DNA from: Gammaproteobacteria bacterium
GTDB lineage: Bacteria; Pseudomonadota; Gammaproteobacteria; Thiohalomonadales; Thiohalomonadaceae
Length of the DNA: 21,356 nucleotides
NCBI GenBank assembly: GCA_023228645.1
Contig: JALOAT010000059.1
Location: 1-21,356 of the forward strand
Direction of reading: 5' to 3'
Program-made: the position numbers and the translations under genes
In this document: in pieces, positions 15,392-21,356 of the stretch
Position numbering within the stretch: the stretch's first letter is position 1
Layout of the letters: every line of letters begins with the position of its first letter
Notes under the pieces: model-generated
Seen by the model: the letters and a program-made list of their open reading frames with translations, nothing else
What the model was told of the DNA's origin: nothing
The model's database searches: none

Positions 15392-16426
15392 TCAGGCCTT
15401 TTCCATGGCCGCCTTGTACTGACCCTTCTGCGCCGCACCGTTCAGTTTGGCGCGATGGAAGAAGGCCTTGCGGGCCGCATCCACGTTCTTCGCGTCGCCC
15501 TTCCAAGTCTGCATCACCGGTTCCTGCAAAGCACGTGCATAGGAGAAGCTGAGATTCCAGGGCAGCTTGGGATGCCGCTCATTCATGGCATTGAGGTTGG
15601 CGCTGGCCTGTTCGGGGGTCTGACCGCCGGACAGGAAGTTGATGGTGGGCACGGCGCCGGGTACGGTGCGACGCAGCACCTCGACCGTGCGGTCGGCCAC
15701 TTCCTCGGGCGTGGACTTGCGCGCGTGACTCTTGCCCGCGATCACCATGTTCGGTTTCAACACAATCAGTTCCAGGCGTACACCGTGGCGATGCAGCGCA
15801 TGGAACACTTCATGGAAGGCCACTTCACTCACTTCGGCACATTGATCGATGGAATGATCGCCGTCGATGAGTACCTCCGGCTCGACGATGGGCACGATGC
15901 CATGGTTCTGGCATTCGGCCGCATAGCGCGCCAGCACCTCGGCATTGGCCTCGATGGCGAGGCGGGTGGGATGACCGGCGCCGATGTTGTAGACCGAGCG
16001 CCACTTGGCGAAGCGCGCACCCTTCTGCTTGTACGTGGCCAGGCGCTCGCCGAGACCATCCAGTCCCTGGCTCACCTTGTCGCCGTTGGTGAACGGCAAT
16101 TCCACCAGCCCCTTGTCGACCTTGATGCCCGGCACGATACCCTGCTTGGCGCACAGTTCCGGCAGCGGCGTGCCGTCGGACGCCTTTTGATCCAGGGTCT
16201 CTTCAAAGAGGATGATACCGGACAGGTATTCGCCGATTTGCGGCGTGCCGATGAGCAGCTCGCGATAGGCGCGGCGCGTATCGGGATTGGACTGAATGCC
16301 CACGGCCTGAAAACGCTTGGTGATGGTCGGAATACTCTCGTCGGCGGCCAGAATGCCCTTGCCCGGCACTACCAGCGCCGAAACCGTCGCCTGCATGTCC
16401 TTGACTGCATCCAGCACCATGTCCAT
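15392..16426 (-). CDS. fba: Class I fructose-bisphosphate aldolase
   Basis: 344 residues of the class I, Schiff-base, metal-independent aldolase resembling the eukaryotic enzymes. Seen: GKGILAADES (Asp28), RRAYRELL, KVDKG, FAKWRSVYNIG (Lys141), IVPIVEPEVL (Glu182) and LIVLKPNMV with the Schiff-base Lys224, then NFLSGGQT. It splits fructose-1,6-bisphosphate to glyceraldehyde-3-phosphate and dihydroxyacetone phosphate. In autotrophs it can also serve sedoheptulose bisphosphate, but nothing here tests that. GGAGG six bases before ATG 16426 supports the start; a second ATG follows two codons later. A TATACT on the minus strand about 70 bases upstream may be its -10 box. tal follows downstream past a hairpin. 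Confidence 0.95.
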   Translation of the reverse strand: MDMVLDAVKDMQATVSALVVPGKGILAADESIPTITKRFQAVGIQSNPDTRRAYRELLIGTPQIGEYLSGIILFEETLDQKASDGTPLPELCAKQGIVPGIKVDKGLVELPFTNGDKVSQGLDGLGERLATYKQKGARFAKWRSVYNIGAGHPTRLAIEANAEVLARYAAECQNHGIVPIVEPEVLIDGDHSIDQCAEVSEVAFHEVFHALHRHGVRLELIVLKPNMVIAGKSHARKSTPEEVADRTVEVLRRTVPGAVPTINFLSGGQTPEQASANLNAMNERHPKLPWNLSFSYARALQEPVMQTWKGDAKNVDAARKAFFHRAKLNGAAQKGQYKAAMEKA

Positions 16427-16496
16427 CGATTTCCTCCCGGGCCCGTGGCCCCGCGTTATGAACGGAAATCAACCATACCAGCTGCGCGCCTTCCAC

Positions 16497-16502
16497 AGTA
16501 TA
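16497..16502 (-). promoter_or_regulatory. Possible -10 box for fba
   Basis: TATACT on the minus strand, 70 bases before the fba ATG and just inside the gap after the CMD-family gene. No good -35 box is seen at 16-18 bases, so this rests on the hexamer and its position only. Confidence 0.25.
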
Positions 16503-16523
16503 GGAACGCCATGAGGAAGCTCC

Positions 16524-16865
16524 CTATTCCCCGACCAGATGAAAATCCTGCTGGATTTCCAGGATGTCTTCCGCCCAGCGCAGCGCGGCCGAGACGGTTG
16601 GAAAACCGATGAGACTGGTCGCAAGAATCAGCGCATGACGGATCTCGCCGGGGCTCGCACCGCAATCCAGCGACCGGCGCACGTGGCTGTGCACAGCACC
16701 CTCCGAACGCACCGCTGCGGCCGCCACCAGTTGCAGTAATTGCGCGGTCTTCTCCTCGATGGGGCCCGCCGCGCGGGTCGCCTCACCGAGCTGCTCAAGC
16801 GCGGTGATGTAGCCCGCATGTCGGGTGGACAGCGTGCGGTACCAGGCCGGTCTCTGATCGTTCAT
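16524..16865 (-). CDS. Carboxymuconolactone decarboxylase (CMD/AhpD-fold) family protein lacking the CxxC
   Basis: 113 residues, all helical. The CMD core is AQLLQLVAAAAVRSEGAVHSHVRR...LDCGASPGEIRHALILATSLIGFPTVSAALRWAEDIL. In AhpD-like members the sequence CxxCxxxH forms the redox site. Here the aligned positions are Ser54 and Ala57, with His61 kept, and the only Cys is Cys68. Peroxidase activity by the AhpD mechanism is thus unlikely, and the protein may act more like the Cys-less decarboxylase branch or bind a ligand. The ATG at 16865 has GAGGT six bases upstream; an in-frame upstream ATG at 17000 would run into the divergent gene. The divergent neighbour is a coiled-coil/rhodanese operon, and fba lies downstream on the same strand after 97 bases. 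Confidence 0.78.
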   Translation of the reverse strand: MNDQRPAWYRTLSTRHAGYITALEQLGEATRAAGPIEEKTAQLLQLVAAAAVRSEGAVHSHVRRSLDCGASPGEIRHALILATSLIGFPTVSAALRWAEDILEIQQDFHLVGE

Positions 16866-16928
16866 GGTGGACCTCGCGCATCCATAAAACGAATCCGCGT
16901 CGGCGGCGGAGATTGATCGCCGTCTTCC

Positions 16929-16934
16929 TATACT
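16929..16934 (+). promoter_or_regulatory. Possible -10 box for the coiled-coil/rhodanese operon
   Basis: TATACT lies 32 bases before ATG 16967 in the 101-base gap between divergent genes. The -35 position is not convincing (GC-rich). Confidence 0.3.
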
Positions 16935-16966
16935 TCTTATAGCCCGTTGCTTGCGAGAACCCGGCC

Positions 16967-17266
16967 ATGCCCACGCGCGACATGCAACTCCTTCAGGCAC
17001 GGCTCGACAGTCTCGACGCCAGGATTGCGCAGCTGGAGCACGAGATGGCGCATGCGGATCCGAAGCTGCATGAAACCTATCAGGCGCAATGGCAGGAAGC
17101 CACGGAAACGCGCCGTCATGCCGGTGATCTCATGGCGCAACTGAAACTTCAGGAAGCGGAAAGTTGGGAACGCATGGATCTCTGGAACGGCCTCGAAGCC
17201 GTTTTCGACGATCTGGGCAAATTTCTCGACCGCATCACTGGAACCAAACTGCCACCACCCCAATGA
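16967..17266 (+). CDS. Small coiled-coil protein of unknown function
   Basis: 99 residues. Residues about 5-32 (MQLLQARLDSLDARIAQLEH) and 42-72 are strongly heptad-like, with Leu/Ile at a and d positions. The C-terminal part (SWERMDLWNGLEAVFDDLGKFLDRI) is an amphipathic helix with aromatic residues, ending KLPPPQ. I do not recognise a family. Its stop overlaps the start of the rhodanese/MBL gene in the arrangement ATGA (17263-17266), which implies coupled translation and perhaps a shared function. No signal peptide or membrane segment is visible. Codon use and GC content look like those of its neighbours. Confidence 0.7.
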   Translation: MPTRDMQLLQARLDSLDARIAQLEHEMAHADPKLHETYQAQWQEATETRRHAGDLMAQLKLQEAESWERMDLWNGLEAVFDDLGKFLDRITGTKLPPPQ

Positions 17267-18462
17267 ATACATCCGCCTGGCGTCCCGAGATGCTCTACGA
17301 GCATCTGCTGCATGGCCCACGGTTTCAAATCCTGGACGTGCGCTCCGCGGAGGAATTCGCCGCTTGGCACGTCGAGGGCCGCGAGCCGATACCCACGGTG
17401 AACGTTCCCTATTTCGAATTCCTTGATTTGGACACCGACGAAGACGTGGTGAAGGCGGTGCTGAAGAGCGCCCCACAAACCCTTCTGCCTCGCCTCGATG
17501 CGGATATCCCGATCCTGGTCGTCTGCCCCCACGGCCATACCTCGGACCTCGTGGCCGAAGGCCTGCGGCAGCTCGGCCGTGATGCCGCCAACCTGGACGG
17601 TGGCATGGCGGCGTGGGGCGATCACTACCACGTGGAAACGGTGGCTGAGGAAGCGGGTTTGCGCATCCTGCAGATCAGCCGGCCGGCACGCGGCTGTTTG
17701 AGCCATCTACTGGTGAGTGAAGGCGCGGCGGCGGTGATCGATCCGCTGCGGCATGTGAGCATCTATCTCGATACGGCCCAACGTCACGGTGCACGCGTCA
17801 CCCACGTGCTCGACACCCACATGCACGCGGATCATCTGAGCGGCGGCGTGGGTCTCGCGAAACAAACAGACACCGCCTATCACCTCCATCCGTACGACGC
17901 GATCCATCCCATGGATTTGCTGCCGGCACGCTATGGGTTCGAGTTCCTCAGGGACGGACAACAATTCCGGATCGGACGCGCCGATGTGCGCGTGTTACAC
18001 ATTCCGGGCCATACCCTCGGCGAGGTCGCTTTCCTCGTCAACGAACGCTGGCTGCTCGCCGGCGACAGCATTTTCATCGAGTCGGTGGCGCGCCCCGATC
18101 TTGGTGGTCATCCGGAACAGTGGACGCCGTTATTCCGGCAATCGCTGCAACGTCTGCTCGCCTTGCCCGATGAAACCGTGCTGCTGCCGGCCCACTTCAG
18201 CAATGCGCGGGAAGGCGATCCGCAGGGCCGGTTCATGGCGGCGCTGAGGGAACTTCGCACGCGCAACGAGGGCCTGGCGCTGGCCACCGGCGACGAGGCG
18301 GCGTTCACCCGCTTCATCCTTGCGAGCCTCCCCACGTTCCCGCCGGGTTACGTGGAGATCAAGCGCGTAAACGCCGGCCTGACGAGCGCCGACGAACGCA
18401 AGGCCTCCGAACTGGAACTGGGCAAGAACGTCTGCGCCCTCGCCAGCCGCACGGCCGATTAA
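17263..18462 (+). CDS. Rhodanese / metallo-beta-lactamase fusion (persulfide dioxygenase-related)
   Basis: 399 residues. The N-terminal rhodanese domain (about 8-125) has ILDVRSAEEFAAWHVEGREPI and an active loop CPHGHTS with Cys88 as the persulfide-carrying residue. The C-terminal metallo-beta-lactamase domain (about 132-370) has THMHADHLSGG (His186, His188, Asp190, His191), HIPGHTLGEV (His250), LLAGDSIFI (Asp268) and LPAHF (His311). Together these fit an ETHE1/GloB-like metal site. A role in glutathione persulfide or thiosulfate handling is inferred; fusions described in the family usually have the MBL part first, so the order here is the less usual one. The final 40 residues (GYVEIKRVNAG) resemble the tail of that MBL subgroup. 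The ATGA overlap with the coiled-coil gene sets the start at 17263. Confidence 0.9.
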   Translation: MNTSAWRPEMLYEHLLHGPRFQILDVRSAEEFAAWHVEGREPIPTVNVPYFEFLDLDTDEDVVKAVLKSAPQTLLPRLDADIPILVVCPHGHTSDLVAEGLRQLGRDAANLDGGMAAWGDHYHVETVAEEAGLRILQISRPARGCLSHLLVSEGAAAVIDPLRHVSIYLDTAQRHGARVTHVLDTHMHADHLSGGVGLAKQTDTAYHLHPYDAIHPMDLLPARYGFEFLRDGQQFRIGRADVRVLHIPGHTLGEVAFLVNERWLLAGDSIFIESVARPDLGGHPEQWTPLFRQSLQRLLALPDETVLLPAHFSNAREGDPQGRFMAALRELRTRNEGLALATGDEAAFTRFILASLPTFPPGYVEIKRVNAGLTSADERKASELELGKNVCALASRTAD

Positions 18463-18475
18463 TGAAAAACTGTCC

Positions 18476-18510
18476 AACGCAAAGGCAGAGACGCAGAGGC
18501 CGCAGAGGGG
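18476..18510. repeat. Short quasi-periodic repeat (CGCAAAGG / CGCAGAGG type)
   Basis: Successive degenerate octamers CGCAAAGG, CAGAGACG, CGCAGAGG and CGCAGAGG lie directly downstream of the rhodanese/MBL stop. Similar CGCAAAGG-type runs occur between genes in many environmental bacteria (general recollection, not checked). The function is unknown. The rest of the 18463-18660 gap holds a CCGCGA/TCGCGG stem (about 18588-18607) and the REP-like unit at 18633. Confidence 0.5.
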
Positions 18511-18632
18511 TTACAAATACCGGCTGGGACGCAACACGGGCTGCGTCACTGGTCTTCCCTGCTTCCCGGCATTCGCTTCGTGTGTGATCCGCGACCCCGA
18601 TTTCGCGGCCATGCGAGCTCATGCTCCGTGAT

Positions 18633-18665
18633 CCCCGGATTCCGCTTCGCTTCATCCGGGCTACG
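18633..18665. repeat. REP-like unit (CCCCGG...GGGCTACG type), copy 2
   Basis: CCCCGGATTCCGCTTCGC followed by TTCATCCGGGCTACG; the ends pair as CCGGAT and ATCCGG. It is a near copy of 11975-12007. Its final CTACG overlaps the end of the isoaspartyl peptidase gene, whose TAG stop is the GTAG foot read on the minus strand. Confidence 0.75.
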
Positions 18666-19581
18666 GGACACTGAGGCGCACGACCGGCTCACCGGTGCCT
18701 ACGCACCAGGCGTGCGGCATGGCCGGGGTGAGGTGACCGACGCCCACGCGGCCGCGCTTGTCCAGGGCGATGATGCCTACGTCGCGCCCGATCTGTTCGG
18801 CCATGGCCGCGAGTACCGCGTCCACCGCGGTCTGGATGTCGCCCGCGCGGGCGCCGTCGCATACGGCCTTGGCGGTGAGAAACCGCATCATGAGTTCCCC
18901 TTTGCCCGTGGCGGATACGCCGGCGTTCGGGGTGGCGTAATTGCCTGCGCCGGGCAGCGGCGTGTCACCGATCCGGCCAGGCAGCTTGAGGGTCACGCCC
19001 CCCGTGGAGGTGGCCGCCGCGATGCGGCCCTGCCCGTCCAGGGCGACCGCGCCCACGGTGCCGGCGGGCAGTTCCGGATGGCGCGCGAGCAGATCGTGCA
19101 AGCGGGGCAGGTAGGCATCCCCACGTCGTTCCATGGCCGCACGCGCCCGCTGCCAACCCGCCCGACGCTCGGCGATGATCGGGTCGTGATCCGTAAAGCC
19201 GAAGGCGCGTGCGAAACGCCCGGCGCCCTCCCCGGCCAGCAGCACGTGATCGGTCTGCTCCATCACCGCCCGCGCCACGGCGACGGGATTTTTCACCCGC
19301 CGCAGCGCGGCCACGTTGCCCGTGCGCAGGCCTTCCGAGAGCATGACGCCGGCGTCCATCTCGACCTCGCCGTCCAGGTTGAGCACCGAGCCCGTGCCCG
19401 CGTTGAAGGCGGGATCGTCCTCCAGCACCATCACGGCGGCCACGGCGGCGTCCAGGGCATGGCCACCCTCGGCCAATACGCCATGCCCGACCCGCGCGGC
19501 CTCGCGCACGCCGCGCAGCGCCGGTTCCACGTGCACTCCGCTACACACGCCGGCACCGCCGTGCACCACGATGGCGAACAT
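18661..19581 (-). CDS. iaaA: Isoaspartyl peptidase / type 2 L-asparaginase (Ntn hydrolase)
   Basis: 306 residues, the usual length. The proenzyme cuts itself before a Thr, which becomes the N-terminal nucleophile of the beta subunit. Here this is Thr175 in LPAGTVGAVALD, giving subunits of about 174 and 132 residues. Other family motifs are VVHGGAG, ALDAAVAAVMVLEDDPAFNAGTGS, EMDAGVM, STGGVTLKLPGRIGDTPLPGAGNYA and TGKGE. It removes isoaspartyl residues from dipeptides and hydrolyses asparagine. The family normally has GT(V/I)GAVA at the cleavage point, so maturation should be intact. GGGAGG seven bases before ATG 19581 supports the start. It is divergent from uvsE with a 129-base gap. The TAG stop falls inside a REP-like unit. 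Confidence 0.94.
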   Translation of the reverse strand: MFAIVVHGGAGVCSGVHVEPALRGVREAARVGHGVLAEGGHALDAAVAAVMVLEDDPAFNAGTGSVLNLDGEVEMDAGVMLSEGLRTGNVAALRRVKNPVAVARAVMEQTDHVLLAGEGAGRFARAFGFTDHDPIIAERRAGWQRARAAMERRGDAYLPRLHDLLARHPELPAGTVGAVALDGQGRIAAATSTGGVTLKLPGRIGDTPLPGAGNYATPNAGVSATGKGELMMRFLTAKAVCDGARAGDIQTAVDAVLAAMAEQIGRDVGIIALDKRGRVGVGHLTPAMPHAWCVGTGEPVVRLSVP

Positions 19582-19710
19582 GACACGCCTCCCGCAGCAC
19601 TTGTCACGAAAAGCCTATGCAGCGGCCCAGCCGACGCCAAGGCGCGCTCCGGGTTTGTCCCGGGTCGTGCGCTGGTCGATGCTTTGCGAAAGTGGTAATA
19701 GGCGTGGCGC

Positions 19711-20607
19711 ATGCGCCCCGAACTCGGACTGGTCTGCATCACCCGCAGCGACGCCCTGCGCTATCGCACCGTGACGCGCACGCGCCTGCGGGCCGCAACG
19801 CCCGCGGCACGCACGGCCCTGCTGCGCGCGATCTATGCGGCCAATCTGGCGACACTGGCGCGCGCGCCGCGCTTCTGCATCGAACGGGGCATCCGGCTGT
19901 ACCGCATCCCCTCAGGGATCTTCCCGTTCGCCGACGATGCCATGGGTGCGCCGCTGCTGGAGGCCATCGCTGGTGAACTCGGAGCGATTGGGCGCGCCGC
20001 CGCCTCGCTGGGTGTGCGTCTGGTCATGCACCCGGATCAATTCGTGGTGCTGAATTCGGAGTCCGAGGCGGTGGTGACGAACAGTCTGCGCATCCTCGCC
20101 ATGCACGGGCGCATCCTCGACGCCCTGGCACAGCCGCGCACGCCCTGGGCCGTGCTGGAGATCCACGGCGGCAGGCGCGGCCGCGCGGCCGCGCTGCGCG
20201 AGGCCATCGCGCACCTGCCGCCCGCGGTACGCGGACGCATTGCGCTGGAGAACGATGAGAGCCGTTATGACGCGGCGGAGATCCTGGCCGTCTGTGAGGA
20301 TGCAGGCGTGCCCATGGTGTTCGACGCCCATCATCACGTGTGCTTCCGGCAACTGGCCAGCTACGAGCACCCCAGCATCGCGGAATTCACCATCGCCGCC
20401 GCCCGCACCTGGCCCGATCCCTCGTGGCAGCTCGTGCATATATCGAACGGGCGCAACAGCTTCACCGATCGGGGCCACGCCGACGAGATTTCCGTCATGC
20501 CCAGCGCCTACTCACAGGTGCCCTGGATCGAGGTGGAGGCAAAAGCCAAGGAACAGGCCATCGCCCGGCTGCAGGCCGAATGGCTGCCTGGGCTGAAAGA
20601 AACCTGA
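19711..20607 (+). CDS. uvsE: UV damage endonuclease UvsE/UVDE
   Basis: 298 residues, the usual bacterial length. The TIM-barrel UVDE family nicks DNA 5' of UV photoproducts and abasic sites independently of UvrABC. Motifs seen: the start LGLVCITRSDALRYRT, YRIPSGIFPF, VMHPDQFVVLNS (His107), LEIHGG (His152), IALENDES (Glu180), MVFDAHHH (Asp205, His207-209), LVHISNGR (His243), HADEIS (His256) and PWIEVEAKAKE. These histidines and acids match the three-metal site of the family. ATG 19711 gives the expected N-terminus; GTGG seven bases upstream is a weak ribosome-binding site. It stands alone, divergent from iaaA and convergent with the GGDEF gene 36 bases on. No photolyase or LexA box was recognised nearby. 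Confidence 0.93.
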   Translation: MRPELGLVCITRSDALRYRTVTRTRLRAATPAARTALLRAIYAANLATLARAPRFCIERGIRLYRIPSGIFPFADDAMGAPLLEAIAGELGAIGRAAASLGVRLVMHPDQFVVLNSESEAVVTNSLRILAMHGRILDALAQPRTPWAVLEIHGGRRGRAAALREAIAHLPPAVRGRIALENDESRYDAAEILAVCEDAGVPMVFDAHHHVCFRQLASYEHPSIAEFTIAAARTWPDPSWQLVHISNGRNSFTDRGHADEISVMPSAYSQVPWIEVEAKAKEQAIARLQAEWLPGLKET

Positions 20608-20643
20608 GCGCGCTGCCGGCCACCCGCACTCTCTACCATCACA

Positions 20644-21356
20644 TCATCCAAGACGCCTGCGTCTGTCCACGAACAGGCTGTTACCGGGTATGCGCTTGGC
20701 CTGATGTTTAGCCTCACTGGCCAGGGCAGCCACCTCATGGTGTGAACGGCAGGCACCCGGTTCCGGCGTCACCAGGCCGATGGACAGCGTGAGCAGCGGA
20801 TAAAATCTATCGTTGCCGCCGCGATCCCGTGACTGGATGCCGCCCCGCAGACGATCATCTTCTTCATAGACTCGGGGTATTTCCTGCTCGAATTGGCGAA
20901 GCGCAGCATCACAGCGGCTGTTCGCATTCTCGCTGGTGAAAACAACGATGAAGTCATCGCCGCCCACGTGACCGACGAAATCCTTTGTGCCGTTCACGTT
21001 CGCCTCCAAGATTCTCGCTACGGTGCGTATCACCTCGTCACCCTTTGCATATCCATACGCGTCGTTGAATGGCTTGAAGTTGTCCAAGTCACAATAAGCC
21101 ACGGCGAATTCCGCACGATTGCTCAGGAGTTCCTCCAGCACTTCGTTGATAGGCACATTTCCAGGTAACAGAGTCAATGGATTGGCATAGCGTGCATTGC
21201 GAATCTGCAGTTCGGTGATTTTCTTCAGCAAATCCATGATTCGGCCAACGCCCACGCATTTTCCGTCACGGGTGATCAGAAAATCATGGGTAGCATGCAA
21301 CGGCATGGTCCCGGTGATGATGCGGCTGGCCTGCTCCAGACTGGTGTCCTGCTCGA
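20644..21356 (-). CDS. C-terminal part of a CBS/GGDEF (probably EAL-CBS-GGDEF) protein, cut by the window edge
   Basis: The frame is open through the right edge: codons before ATG 21306 read EQDTSLEQASRIITGT without a stop, so the gene starts beyond the window. The first part (LEQASRIITGTM...FLITRDGKCVGVGRIMDLL) resembles the end of a CBS pair. The linker ELQIRNARYANPLTLLPGNVPI is typical of proteins in which an EAL and two CBS domains precede a GGDEF domain, so an EAL domain upstream is expected (inference). The GGDEF domain has FAVAYCDLDNFKPFNDAYGYAKGDEVI and GHVGGDDFIVVF; GGDDF is a permitted variant with the second acidic residue kept as Asp, so diguanylate cyclase activity is possible. 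An insertion EEDDRLRGGIQSRDRGG precedes LTLSIGLV. Confidence 0.88.
   Translation of the reverse strand, partial: EQDTSLEQASRIITGTMPLHATHDFLITRDGKCVGVGRIMDLLKKITELQIRNARYANPLTLLPGNVPINEVLEELLSNRAEFAVAYCDLDNFKPFNDAYGYAKGDEVIRTVARILEANVNGTKDFVGHVGGDDFIVVFTSENANSRCDAALRQFEQEIPRVYEEDDRLRGGIQSRDRGGNDRFYPLLTLSIGLVTPEPGACRSHHEVAALASEAKHQAKRIPGNSLFVDRRRRLG

Noticed and set aside
15386..16612. 408-codon plus-strand frame opposite fba
   Set aside because: Shadow of the aldolase gene.

Overview
The window is GC-rich bacterial chromosome with tightly packed genes, mostly recognisable housekeeping or accessory-metabolic families. OxyR with E. coli numbering of its redox cysteines, a YjdF-type membrane protein, a DUF883/ElaB-type protein and abundant REP-like palindromes beginning GTAG together suggest a Gammaproteobacterium (inference). 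I see no 16S, tRNA, phage integrase, transposase or CRISPR array, so the species cannot be named.

Layout. 1-2022 (+): a small hypothetical, the peroxide regulator oxyR, and a YjdF/DUF2238 membrane protein. 2071-2285: an intergenic strip built almost wholly of REP-like hairpins. 2281-3957 (-): an orphan soluble PAS histidine kinase, divergent from a small OsmC-like protein. 4385-4467: a paired REP element between the OsmC-like gene and tkt. 4480-6318 (-): a short-form transketolase. 6423-6567: an array of tandem perfect hairpins with no convincing gene. 6896-7700 (+): a three-gene operon of small membrane or stress-type proteins. 7777-10401 (-): an AMP-ligase/carrier/acyltransferase fusion, divergent from a degenerate GGDEF protein. 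11073-11726 (-): a TerB-like/J-domain protein. 11781-12007: more REP elements. 12042-16426 (-): DUF488, an OtsB fusion, transaldolase and class I fructose-bisphosphate aldolase, transcribed in the order fba, tal, otsB, DUF488. 16524-18462: a CMD-family protein divergent from a coiled-coil protein plus a rhodanese/metallo-beta-lactamase fusion. 18476-18665: repeats. 18661-20607: isoaspartyl peptidase divergent from UV-damage endonuclease. 20644 to the right edge (-): the C-terminal part of a CBS/GGDEF protein.

Functional reading. Transketolase, transaldolase and class I aldolase cover sugar-phosphate interconversion, and the trehalose-6-phosphate phosphatase next to tal links this to trehalose synthesis, although no otsA is in the window. 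OxyR, the OsmC-like protein, the rhodanese/MBL enzyme and UvsE point to oxidative, sulfur and UV stress handling. Two GGDEF proteins, one with a destroyed active site, concern cyclic-di-GMP.

The most unusual items are the OtsB fusion whose N-terminal HAD domain has lost its catalytic residues, the five-hairpin array at 6423-6567, several distinct REP-like families (two shared paired elements and two other repeated types), and genes whose TAG stop codon lies inside the GTAG foot of a REP element. I found no clear multi-gene defence or mobile system.
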